From Callorhinus ursinus (lineage: Eukaryota; Chordata; Mammalia; Carnivora; Otariidae), in the NCBI RefSeq assembly GCF_003265705.1, contig NW_020312966.1, positions 25,361,761-25,425,760 of the forward strand: DNA of 64,000 nucleotides. The letters run 5' to 3'. The notes beneath the pieces were generated by a model that had not been told where the DNA came from, did not search any database, and saw only the letters and a program-made list of their open reading frames with translations. Positions 1 to 12,400 of this stretch are shown in pieces. Positions within the stretch are counted from its first letter, which is position 1. Each line of letters starts with the position of its first letter. The translations under genes were made by a program, and so were the position numbers.

Positions 1-2100
1 TCTACAGCACTGGGCTCTGATAGAACCTCGTGTTGGAACGAAGCATTATGAAGATGGCAGGATCCTTCTGGAGTGCATGGCTGAGTCCCCAGCCCCAAAC
101 CCAGTGGGGCTGCGCCAAGGGAGAGGGCCCGCCGGCTGCTGCGGCAGCACCCTTGGTTGCAAATGGAGCAGGTCTGTGAGCAGCCACAGCAGCTGTGAGC
201 CTGAAAGGGGCTCCGGGGCAGACTCTCCCGTGTCATCCGAATTCCCTCCTGGGCCAGGAGAAGACAGGCAGTATCTGCACAGCAGGTCAGGCCCTGGGCA
301 GCCTCGGGACAGCACGCTGAGGCAGGCTACCGAAAGGACCATGTAGGTTCTCCACTGCTGACTCGGGCCTTTGTCTTCCAGTGAATGTGGGGCACAGAGC
401 AGCAATCCCGAGCCTCCTCACTCCAGAGAAGCTTCTTTCCCCCACAAAGCTGCTCGGGACAGAATCTGTGACAGGGGATGAGAATTGGTCAATATTAGAC
501 CGTTAAGCAAAGACAAAATGATAAAAATGGGAAAAAATATAGACAAGTCATATCTTAGAGAAAGAGCTAATCTCTGTAAAATAGAAAACAACCCAGGAGA
601 AAAATGAGTAAAGGAATTATTAGTTCATAGAAATTATTAGTTCATAGAAAAGGAAATAACACACGAAAGCTTCTCAGTAGAGAACCAGGTACATATGTCA
701 GAGTGTACTTCTCCAGGAAAGATCATTCTCACTGTTGGGTACAATGCTTGGTAAATTTCTACCTAATTCCATCTCTTCGTTCAGGTTCTCCAAAAGCTGA
801 CTTTTGAGTCGAGGACTTGGGTGCATGTAGTCTACTTGGGAAGTGACCCCAGGAAACCCGAGTTCAGAAATAAATAAAGGGAAAAAGTCAACTAAGTGAA
901 AAGTGGCAGAAAGGGTATGTTAGCTAGTTGGTTACTGTCTGGGCAGCTGGGCCCAATCCCACCCTGTACTCTCAGAACCCTCCTGGCAGGGGTGGGTGCC
1001 TGGGCCACTTATGCACAGCCCCCATCCCCCTTTGGGTGAAGGATGCCCCTAGGGGGGTCAACGCCCCTGTCCTCCCAGGTTGGGCCGCGTGTACGCGGAG
1101 GAGCAAGCATCATCAGTGTTAGAGAAAGCTCTCAGACGGAGAAGAAGAAAAGTAGGCACCTGGGAACTTGTCACCTTGCAGGAAACTATCTACCGGACCT
1201 GGCCCAAGGGCACATGGGATTGCACACTGACAGCGTTCTTTACGAGGCTCCGCCTGGGAGAATGGAGGGAATGCCGGGTAAGGTCTGTCACCACCCCCCT
1301 CCACCCCATCCATGCAGCAGCCGTGACTTCCATCTTCCAATACATGTCCATGTTCCGTGGTCCCGCTGCCCCCCGACACCCCACCCAGACCAGGCCGGAG
1401 GGCAAGTTTTGCACGTTTTGACTGAATGGCCCAGCACTGTGTCACCAGTCACACCCGTAGCAGGTATGCCTGGGAGGTTCGGGAGGGCAGTTTTCATGCA
1501 CAGTGTGGTCCAGAGAAGCAAAGGTAGGTGATCTGGCGGGAGATCGGACTGAAGCAGATGTGTGGATGGACAACGTTGGGGGTGGCCTCCCACTTAGCTT
1601 TCTCACTCAGGCGCTGAACAACAGCCGAGTGCAGAGCCCAGGCCGGGCCTTGTAAGGGAGAGAGAGGAATCACAGAGGGCAAGGATCTGCTCCCGGGGAG
1701 CACAAACTCCGGTCCCTGCGAAGATGGACTCATGTCACCTCGGCAACAAGAACGTGGGACAGGATGGAGTAACGGGCAGAGCCTGCGAGTCGGAGGAGTC
1801 TGAGAACACGCCCTTCTGGGAACGTGTGTTGTTCTGGGAGGACGGGGACATGAAGGCTAGGCGGGGCTCCGGAGGCAGAAATGGAGAGCGACGGGGCGGG
1901 GGGGGGGGAAGGGGTGCGGGCCTCGGGACTTTGAGCCCTGGGATGCAAGGCCAGTGCAGTTTTGAAGTGAATCAGAACGATTTGGAAGCCTCCCGAGGAA
2001 GCATGTAAGCAGTTGGGGGAAATACTAAGAAATGTGCGTTGGAAGATTATTCTAGAAGCTCGAGAGTGGCCGGATTGGGGTCTGGGAGGGGCGCTGTGTG
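1..2100. other. Upstream intergenic DNA, no gene recognised
   Basis: No open frame here resembles a known protein and no Carnivora SINE is present. The stretch is moderately GC-rich and becomes G-rich near 1890-1925. It lies upstream of the BTN2A-type gene and could hold distal regulatory DNA or old unrecognised repeats. Confidence 0.5.
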
Positions 2101-2283
2101 GGTGTAGGGGGTGTTGGGCTCAACCAGACCGTCCACCACCAGCCGACCATGAAGCCCAACGAGAAGCCTTTGTCGGCTGCCGTCTTCCAGCCCCCACTAG
2201 AGCGCGCCTTCCGGTCCTCAGTGCCTCACTCAACCGTTTCCGGGTGAATGACGGCGTCCGTAATGGCGACTGCCGCTGCCGTC

Positions 2284-2375
2284 TTGCTTCCTTCCTTACC
2301 AGCTCCCCTCCCCTCCCCCTCCCCTCCCCCCCCCCCCCCCCTCCCCCTCCCCTCCCTCTCCCCTCCCTCGCCCGC
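2284..2375. repeat. C-rich polypyrimidine tract
   Basis: About 90 bases almost purely of C and T on the + strand, with a central run of more than 15 C (roughly 2325-2342). The opposite strand has many G-runs and could form G-quadruplexes. It sits about 1 kb upstream of the BTN2A-type start codon. It also explains the proline-rich and glycine-rich spurious frames in the area. Confidence 0.85.
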
Positions 2376-2639
2376 ACAAGCCCAGCGACTGGAACAGATT
2401 CTTCTGGCTTTGGAAGTAGGGCCGCTTATGTTTCCCTCATCGCCTCCCCAACCCCCAACTCCAGCCACTACACACTCATCCCGTCTACACATAGAGGCCG
2501 CTCCTGGGATTAGTCTGCTTCTGAAAATGACAAAAAAGGACATTTTACAAGTCCAGATGATCGCAAAAAGCTACGCGCCGCTGTGCGATTTTAAACTTTG
2601 TGTGTATTCTGCCTAGTGACTGGTGAGTAAGGAGGCTCG

Positions 2640-2910
2640 GGGATGCCATTGGCTGGTTGACCCACAGCCGGCCAATCCTGGGCTCTAGACAATTCATTGG
2701 CATCTAAGGACTCTGTGGTCACAGTGGACCCGATGCCGGGCCCCGCACGCCGCGACTAATGCGAGGCGAAGAAAAGGGTTTTTTTCTTTGCTTTCAGGAC
2801 GTTTTGTTCTCCGATTGTGATTATGAGACTAGAGAGAAGAAGGACAACAGGAAAATCTTCATTTGAGCGTCAGAGGAGATAAAACGCAGAAGTGAATTCG
2901 AGAAGGTAGG
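2640..2910 (+). promoter_or_regulatory. Possible BTN2A promoter and non-coding first exon
   Basis: Two CCAAT-type motifs lie close together: ATTGG at about 2648 and CCAAT at about 2674, followed by a GC-rich patch. A possible non-coding exon ends with GAGAAG before GTAGG near 2906, about 470 bases before the first coding exon. Butyrophilin genes usually start with non-coding 5' exons. No TATA box stands out. Transcript data would be needed to fix the start, so this is a weak call. Confidence 0.3.
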
Positions 2911-3381
2911 AAAGGGAGGGTCGCGCTAGGTCTCCGGGACCGGGGGGCGGGGGTGGGGGCGGTAGGTGGGAAGTGAGACGGTGGAAGGCGGGGTTCCCGG
3001 GAGAGGGGCGGCTCTCCGCGCCTGCCCTCACCTCCCTGAGCTCTGCGGGATTCCAGGGGAGGATGGGGAGGCGGGGCGAGGAAGCGTATGGAAAAAGATC
3101 GAGTGACACCTGAAGAAACAACTCTGGCCAGAGAAGGGAGCCGGGGAGGGCGGAAAGCTGCTTCCCGGATCATCGCCTTGTGGCTTATCCGCGGAATGTT
3201 TAAGGAGTCAGTCTACAGGGAGAGGAAGGGCGCTGCTCATCACAGAAGTTGGGGTGCTGAGGATCGCAGTGCGGGTCACAGGAAAGTTTGACTTCGGTCA
3301 GAGCTGGTGCCAAATTCCTCCTCGTCTGTACCCCCAGGCGTCGGGTCGCGGACTCTCCCGGGAGCCGCGTGTTTGGCGCAG

Positions 3382-3466
3382 ATGGAGCCAGAGGCTGCCC
3401 CGCGCGTGTCGGCGCCCGGCTCGCTCCTGTCCTTCGCGCTCCTCAGCTGCTCTGCGCTGCGCTCAG
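3382..3466 (+). CDS. BTN2A2: BTN2A exon: start codon and signal peptide
   Basis: Encodes 28 residues plus one base. After an acidic start (MEPEAAP) there is a hydrophobic core LLSFALLSC, as in a cleaved signal peptide. The donor is AG/GTAGG. This ATG is chosen because it gives the family's usual signal-peptide length. An in-frame ATG at 3307 exists further upstream, but it would add an unlikely 25 residues. Confidence 0.85.
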
Positions 3467-6400
3467 GTAGGGGCGCCTGCCTGGAGTTCCTGCCGGCCCT
3501 TGGGACGGCAAAGATCAACACTTCAGTCTGCAGAGCGGAAGAGTGAGGTCCTGCGGCTGGGGTCCCGCGGCTCGCACTCTGCACGCGCTCCCCGAATGTA
3601 GACCAGCGCGGAGAAACCCAGTGAGAGCCACAGGAGGGCTGCGCGTACGGTCTTACGTTTTTCAGTAGCTACCTTTAAAATTGCAAAAAGAAACAGATGG
3701 AATAAATTTTAACAATGCATTTTGTTTAACCCCAAACAACCAGAATAGTGTTATTTAAACTTTCAATTGATGTAAAATATGAACAGTGGGATATTTGACA
3801 TTTTTTTATTCTAACATTTCCAAATTGTCTGTATTTTACATTTACAGCACATTCCAGTGGGGACTAGCTCGTGGCTGGTGGTACCACAACGGACCCCTCA
3901 AGTGTATCCTACCCTCCAGGCCCTGCGCTAGATCGGGGGATAGAGGGAAAATCTCTCTAAGCCCAGGGTTTGCACGAGGTCCTCAGTATGCGCTTTTTAA
4001 TAAGTATTAGCAGTTTCATTCGATACCCCCACCAGCTGTCTGTGGCTGCCAACCAGCCTCAGCTACCGGCCCCCAGCAGCCTCAGCTCAGGAAGCCCCTG
4101 TGGCCTTAGAAAGACTACTTCTGTCCCCCGAATACCGTCTTCCTTTCCTGCCTTAGATCTGTGACGGCCGCGCCGTCTGATTCTGCTCCTTTGTTGAACA
4201 GCCCAGTTTACTGTCGTGGGGCCAGCTGACCCAGTCCTGGCCATGGTGGGAGAAGACACCATGTTCCACTGCCACCTGTCGCCCGAGAAAGACGCGCAGC
4301 GCATGGAGGTGCGCTGGTTCCGCGCGCAGTTCTCCCGGGCGGTGCTCGTGTATAAGGGCGGACGAGAGAAGACGCAGGAGCAGATGGAGGAGTACCGGGG
4401 AAGGACCACCTTTGTGAGCGAACACATCAACACGGGGAGCGTGGCGCTCGTCATCCGCAACGTCACAGCCCACGACCGCGGCATCTACCACTGTTACTTC
4501 CAAGAAGGCAGGTCCTACGACGAGGCCATCGTGCGCCTGATGGTGGCAGGTGTGCCCTTTCATTTTCCTTGGTTGCTTTTCCAGGGTGACCCTTAGGAAA
4601 GTTTCTCTCCTAACCTCAGGCCCAGCGCAGCCCAGCAGATTTTTTTTTTTTAGATTTTATTTATTTATTTGACAGAGAGATAGACAGAAAAGCATAAGCA
4701 GAGGGAATGGCAGAGGGAGAGGGAGAAGCAGGCTCTGCACTGAGCAAGCAGCCCGATGTGGGACTCGATCCCAGGACCCTGGGATCATAACTTGAGTTGA
4801 AGGCAGATGCTTAACCATCTGAGCCACCCAGGCGCCCCCGCCCAGCAGATTTTAAAACAGGGAAGGTGGCTTCCTCCTGCCCAAGGACCAAATGAGTGGG
4901 CTTGCCCTGCCACACTGTAGGCATCAATTCCTGAGAAGCGCACACAGAACTCCTCTGTAGCCTTGAGCCAGAGAGAATGTTTAACTCCTACAGATAATTC
5001 TCATGCTTACTTAGAGATCTCCAAGGGTCTTGCTCAGCGACTCGTTTTAGAATTAGACATTTTATTGTGAATTATAATACACATCCAGAAAAACTTATAA
5101 AACAATGTACAGATTACTGAATCACTATGAACTATAACCCATGTGACCACTACTCATATCAACAAATAGAACACTGCCTTCTCCTGACAAAATACCACAG
5201 AGTGGCTTAAACATCAGAAATGTATTTTCTCACGGTTCTGAAGGAAGATCAGGCTTCTCCTGAGGCCTCTCTCCTTGGCTTGCTGATGGTCAGTTTCTCA
5301 CTGTGTCTTCACATGGCCTTTTCTCTGTGTGGGCACATCTCGGGTATCTTTCTCTGTATGTACTGGTATCTTCTTCACATCCTAAGGTACTGGAGGTTAG
5401 GAATGGAGGGGAGCATACTTCAGTTCATAACATGCCCATTCTCAAATTTCCCAAATGAAGCATGTTCCTAGAAGTGCTGTATAATGAGAAATATTTCTCT
5501 TCCTCTTTTTAAAAAAAAATATTTTATTTGGGCGCCTGGGTGGCTCAGTCGGTCAAGCATCTGCCTTCAGCTCAGGTCATGATCCCAGGGTCCTGGGATC
5601 GAGCCCCGCATCGGGCTCCCTGCTCGGCGGGAAGCCTGCTTCTCCCTCTCCCACTCCCCCTGCTTGTGTTCCCTCTCTCGCTGTCTCTCTCTGTCAAAAA
5701 ATACATTAAATCTTTAAAAAAATATTTTATTTACTTATTTGAGAGAGAGGGAGAGCATGAGCCAGGCGGAGCAGCAGAGGGAGAGAGAAGCAGGCTGTCT
5801 CCACTGAGCAGGGAGCCCGATGTGGGATTCCATCCCAGGACCTCGGGATCGTGACCCGAGCTGAAAGCAAACACTTAACCAACGGAGCCACCCAGGTGCC
5901 CCTCTCTTCCTCTCTAATAGATACTATAAATTTGTTTTCTAAAATGCTTGTGCTAATATACACTCTTACCAATAGCATATGATGCTCCATACATTTTTCA
6001 TCAAGTCCAAAGACAAGTTTTTCGCATTTGATTTCAATCCATCTCTTCTTTTTTAAAAAAAAAGATTTTTATTTATTTATTTGAGAGAGCGAGAGAGCAC
6101 AAGCGGGGGGCGGGGCGCGGTGGCGCAGAGGCATAGGGAGAAGCAGACTCCCTGCCCAGCAGGAAGCCTGACTCTGGGATCAATCCCAGGACCCTGAGAT
6201 CATGACCTGAGCCGAAGGCAGCCACCCAACCAACCCACCCAGACACCCCCCCCCATTTCTTCTTTCTAGTCAGTTGTTTCCCACAACTGGGAGAATCAAC
6301 CCCCATCCTGGACCCTTTTCACTCCCTTTCCTGCCTTTTCCCCTTGGCTCCCATAGCCTTCTATGTGCATTTTACTTACTTATCCTGCATGTTATGTCTC

Positions 6401-9400
6401 TTCGGCTAGAAGGATGTTTACTGTTTTGCTCCTTTTGCAAGCCCATGTCTGGAACAGAGTCTGGGGCATAAGAACTGCTCAACAAATAGCAGCTGAATGG
6501 ATGAATCTGCTCCCTAAAGCTGTAAGTGGTCATCATATCCCGCCATCTCCATTCTGAGCCTGAGATCTGCTTTTTTAACCTTTTCCCCGAGCCTGTGGTC
6601 AGGCCGTGTTTTTAATCGTCTTTGATGTGTGTGTTGGTCAGGACATGCGAGGAGATGCTCTGGTAACAAGCAGCTCTCGGAACCCAGTAGGTTAAAAAGA
6701 ACAAAGGTCTATTTCTGACAGGTGAAACATGTCCTCATGAGTCAGGTGGGGCTCTAGTCCACACGGATCTCGCTCAGGGATCTGGAGCTTTGCAGTTCAC
6801 CTTAGCTGAGGGGAAGAGAGCCTGGCAAATCATGACTGCTCCATGTTCTTTAAACTCGTATTTCGTTGACCAAACCAAGTCGGATGGTTATGCCTCCTGG
6901 TACAGGAGAGGGGAACTACAGTCCCAACTGTGTGCCCAGGGGAACTGAAAATTTTTGAGTACCCTTGAGTACCCTGAGAGTACCTTTGCAGGCTTTTGTT
7001 ACTGGACTTTTTTTTTTTTTTTTAAGCTTTATTATCCACATCACAACCAGAACCCATCAGGATCTGACAAACAACAGCAATTATTCACCACTCTATCTCC
7101 AGCATCGAGCAGATTGCTTGACACCTAGTAGGTGCTTAATAAATAGTTATAAACTGAAAGAAAAACAAATACATAGCTGATATCAAAATTTCAGAGTGAG
7201 GGGGCGCCTGGGTGGCTCAGTCGTTAAGCGTCTGCCTTCGGCTCAGGTCATGATCCCAGGGTCCTGGGATCGAGCCCCGCATCGGGCTCCCTGCTCGGCG
7301 GGAAGCCTGCTTCTCCCTCTCCCACTCCCCCTGTTTATGTTCCCTCTCTCGCTATGTCTCTCTATGTCAAATAAATAAATAAATAAAATCTTAAAAAAAA
7401 AAAAGAATGTTAAAGCATTAGAAAAAAGAAAAAGAAAAAAAAATTTCAGAGTGAGTTTTAAACTATCAAGAGTCTGGAGGCAATCAGGATGACACATGGG
7501 GATGTTAATCTAAAGCTGTGCAGTCCATTAGCAATAAAATGGATGCCACAAATGTGAGCCACACACATATTTTTAAATTTTCAATAAACACATTTAAAAA
7601 GGCAAAAAAAAAAATCAGAGTGGGAAAATTTCTCTTTGGGCCCCCTCGCATCACAGACATTCATAAGTTCATTCAGCAAATACTTCACAAACCACTCCTA
7701 TGTTCAAGTCACTATTCCAAGTAACCGAGGTGGAAGCAGTGAAGAAAATACACCAAGGTTCCTGCCCTCTCGGCGCCCACGTTCTAGAGAGTGCAGAGAG
7801 CCAATCACTACAATATCTAATTAAACTGTATCTTAGATGGTGGTGCGCACCATAGAGAAAATAAAGCAGAGAGGGCTTGAGAATGTTAGGGGTGCGGGGG
7901 TGGGGGAGAATAGCTTCCCTGACAGGATGGAAATCGAGCACAACCAGAACGAAGTGAGAGAGTGAGTCGTAACCCTCGGGGGCTCAGAGGACCCCGCGTG
8001 AAGTCCCAGCTCAGCACCCGCACCGGGGGTGCAGAGAGGGGACCATAGACTTTGTCATCTTACTCTCTCACTCTGAGGGTGAGAAGGCCACTGTCTGTAA
8101 CCGCATGGGGACAACATAGGGATGTCCCTTGTCTTGATAGATAGTAATTTTGCCTTTTTTCCCTTTCGCCAAATACTAATCGTAGTGAGAGTGATTGACT
8201 TGTCCAGATGATTTCATTAAAGCATGATTAAGTATCAAGCCTGTTGGCCCCACAGGAAAACAAGAGAATTTGACCAGAGGACTTGGGCAAGCCTTCAGAA
8301 TAGAAGTGGCATATAAACCAGGATTTCTAGGAGTTTATTAATAATGGTTTTAAGATATGCCCTCATTCTCAGGGCAAGTTTGAGACAATAGACTCATTCA
8401 TTCTCATAGACAATAGACTTATTAAAAGAAACGTTTGAAGGCTGGAAGAGCCTTTAAGATACACCCAAATCAATGGCATTTCAGTCGATCAGACCAGTGG
8501 AAGTAAGGCTTAGAGGATAGGGTGGCCTCCCCAGGGGGCCTCAATTCACAGATGGTAGGAGATGCCATCTTTGTCACCTAGAAGGGCAACCTTGTATGTG
8601 ATTAATAGAACATATTGAAATATTGTGGCAGGAGGGTTTCTCAACCCTGGTGTCCTGACTCTGTGCATAGCAGCACTGCACGGCTGACCAGGATGGGTTT
8701 GTATGTGGCAGGAACCCTCTGTTCTTTCCCTGTAAACATGACCCTGGCCTGGCCTGCCCCAGTCTGAACTGAGTTGTAGAATTGTTTTATTTATTGTTTT
8801 TTGTTTGTTTGGTTCATTGGCTGGTTGATTTTGTCCTTAAGTCTATTGTCTCAAACTTGCCTTGACTGAACCCCGTGGAACCCCATTTTGTAGAATTTCC
8901 CTCCAACTTGCTGAATTCTTTTGAGTCTTATCACACTTCAGAGTTTCTGCCTGAGCCTTTCAGTGTGCAATGGGTTTTTTGTTTTTTGCTTATTTCTTCT
9001 TGGCAAAAATCAGATGGAGCTGGTAGCGCTAAGACTTATATGATTGCTTTAATTTTGTCTTTCGTCTTTTCATTTGTCTTTTAATTTTTTGGATCGCCTT
9101 AACAAAGGAATTAGGAAGTTTGGATGTGAGGCGCCTGTGGCCGGTTAAGCGTCTACCTTTGGCTCAGATCTTGATCCCAGGGTCCTGGGATTCAGCCCTG
9201 AGTGGAGTCGTCACTTGTGCTCCCTGCTCATCGGGGAGCCTGCTTCTCCCTCCCTGCCCCCCATTCGTGCTTGCTCTGTCTCTCTCTCTCTCAAATAAAT
9301 AAAATATTTTAAGATTTATTTATCTGAGAGAGCGAGAGAGAGCAGGGGTAGGAGCAGAGGAAGAGGGACAAGCAGACTCCATGCTAAGTGCAGAGCCCAC

Positions 9401-12400
9401 GCAGGGCTCAATCTCAGGACCCTGAGATAACGACCTGAGCCGAAACCAAGAGTTGGATGCTGAACTGACTGCACCACCCAGGCGCCCCAATAAATAAAAT
9501 CTTTTTTTTTTAAGAAATTTGGGTGAGACAGTGTCGTCCAATAATAAACAGGAATTTTATTTTGCTGAGCTGTTCTGAAATAAAATTTAATTTAATTAAG
9601 AACTTTGGATGATCACTGGACCCCTGGCTGAAGGGGCAGAAGTCTTCTAGGACCATGCATTTACAGGTCTTGAACCAGACTTCTCTTTTATTAGAGATTC
9701 TTTTATAGACAGAGTAAGTTGGGAAGAGCCTGGAGTCAGGATTTTTTGTGATGTTCTGCTGACATTGAGGAGGTGATACATTATCCTGAGGTTCCCAGGA
9801 GCACCCAGGTCTTTCTAACTGGTAGATGTTGTGGAGGGATATCAGGACATCCCCTGGCTGACTGAGCCCCTGGGAGGTACACGTCTCTGAACCGGGGTAA
9901 AGGCTGGTTCTGCATATTCTAGTTCTGTCCATTCTCCTAAGAACAACCACTTCTGATGACCTGTGTCACGTGCAGCCCTAAGCCGGGAGAGCAGGGACAA
10001 TGTCTTGAGGTCAAAAAGTTTCCCAAGATTCTGCCTGGCCCAGCAGGCTTCTGTCCTTAATGGATTATTCCCGAGCTTCGGGAGACCAGCGCTGCTGAGA
10101 CGTCCCCGCAGGACGGAAAGTGAAATCCGCAACCTGCTTGTTTCAGGTCAGAGCAGACGCACTCACCCAGAAGTGAGACAACCAAACCCTCTAAGTGAAT
10201 GAATCAATCAACAGTCACTTGGTAGGAGACAGACGGATGTGTGTCACTGTGATGGGGTCACGGGTGGAGCACAAAGCCAAGTGCAAGGTCATCCTGCCCT
10301 CAGAGACCTCATGATGTATTGGCATATTGGTCTCCTGATGTTGCCCAATGCCAGGGTCTTCTTCCTTCCTCTCCTCCAGCCCTCCTTTCCTCCCTCCTTT
10401 CAGAAGGGGTACCGTGGGAATGCGTGGAATACGCACAACCAGCTTCTCCGGCCACTGGCCCCTTGCTGCCTTCCTCCACCCCTTGGCTCTCCCCGTGGAG
10501 AGCTGATCTAAGACACTTAGGCTAGGGCGCTGTTGCCTTTTTAGCTGCTCCCTGGTCTCTGTCCCCAGGCCTGGGCTCTAAGCCCCTCATCGAAATGAAG
10601 GGCCAGGAGGATGGAGGTGTGCGGCTGGAGTGCACGTCCAGAGGCTGGTTCCCAGAGCCCCGTGCGGTGTGGAGGGATCCTCTCAGTGCGATCATGCCGG
10701 CCCTGGAGGAGGCTTACACGGTGGACGCAGATGGCCTCTTCATGGTCACCACGTCCGTGGTCATCAGGCCCTGCTGTGTGAGGAAGACATCCTGCTCCGT
10801 CAGCAACACCCTGCTTGGCCAGGAGAAGGAAACTGTGATTTTCATCCCAGGTTGGTTCCCTGCCCTCTGGAGGCTCATCACGCCGAAGCAGGGTCCTCAG
10901 ACAGAACAGAGCCTGGAACAGGGATGGGGAGATAGAAGCGTGGGGTGGAAGGGCCCTGAGCCCCGAAGAGCTGGAGGACTCCCCCCTTGTCTTGCCTCGA
11001 GGGGAAAATCAAAGTCTTCTCGGAGAGCTCTTTCTCTGTCGCGGTCCTTATCCTGCAGCAAATTTTTTTTTTTAAGTTTATTTGTTTAAGTTATCTCTAC
11101 CCCCAGGTGGGGCTTGAACTCCTAACACCCTGAGATCAAGAGTCACACACTCCCCTGACTGAGCTAGCCAGGCACCCCTGCAGCCATTTTTAAAACATTT
11201 AGAACAATCATAAATGGAGAGTGGTTTGGCCAAGTGGCACACTACACCCAGAGGGCTGCCTGCTGAATCTCTCCCTTCCTGCCCATGGCATTTCTCAAGG
11301 GAAGGGTGGGTGGGATTCTCTGTCTACAGACATCATGCGCGAATTCATTCAACAAATACTTAACAGGTACTACCCATGTTCAAGGCATTGTTCTCGAGAC
11401 TGAAGATAAATCAGTGAACAGAATACATAAAGATCCCTGCCGTCATGGGGCTAACATTCTAGGGTGGCAGAGAGCAATAAGTGAGATAATTAATCTGCAG
11501 ATTATATCAGATGGAGGTAAATACTGTAGAAAAACTTAGTTGGGGGAGGGGACGGGGAGTGCTGGGGTAAGGGGGAGTTGTAATTATAAATAGGATGGTC
11601 AGGGAGGTCTTCACCTGAAAAGATGGCAGTTGGGCAAGTGAGGAATGAGCCGTGCAGATATTTGAGAACCAAGCAACCCAGGGAGCAGGAACAGCACATG
11701 CAAAGGCCCTGAGGCAGGAGCATGTCAGACAGCTTCAAGGAACCCCAAGGGACAGGTGTGGCTGGTACGCAGGCAAGGATTGTTGAGGGAGTCTGAGTGA
11801 CATAGGAAACACTGCAGGGTTTTGAGCAGAGAAGTAACAGGATCTCACTCGGGCTGCTGTGCAGGGGACAGACTGCAGAGGGTATAGACGAAGCAGGGAG
11901 CGGGGAATTGCAATCTTTCGGGCAAGAAGGGGTGGTGGGATGTGCCGGGTGGTGGCTGTGGTGATTCAGGGGTGGCCGGTTAGCCGTGTTCACCCTGGTC
12001 CTTCCCATGGTAGCCTCAGGGGCCCCCGCTTTTTTGGCTCCTGGGCCCCCAGCCCTGGCAATTCCTGTGGGATGAGCCAGTGCAGAGCCAGGGTCTCTGT
12101 CTGGGGTTTCTGAGAGTGAAGCCAACAGAGCAGGGAGCCCTTCCCATGGGCATCGTGAGGGACCCTCTCCGGGCTCTCCTTGCTCTCACTGAGTGGGGCT
12201 CTCCTGGCTCCCTTTTCAGAATCCTTTGCTGCCGGCACCTTTTCCTGGACGGTGGGCCTCGCTGTCATCCTGCCTTCTCTGCTCCTTTTCACCGCCGGGA
12301 GCATCTGTCTCATCAGGAAACTCCACAGGGGAAAAGAGGTTGAAAATGAAGAGAAGGAAATCGCATGTAAGGAACTGGAGACAGACCATGCGGAAGAAGA

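Noticed and set aside
11502..12125. 207-codon minus-strand open frame
   Set aside because: It covers an old interspersed repeat and intron DNA antisense to BTN2A, with no recognisable domain.
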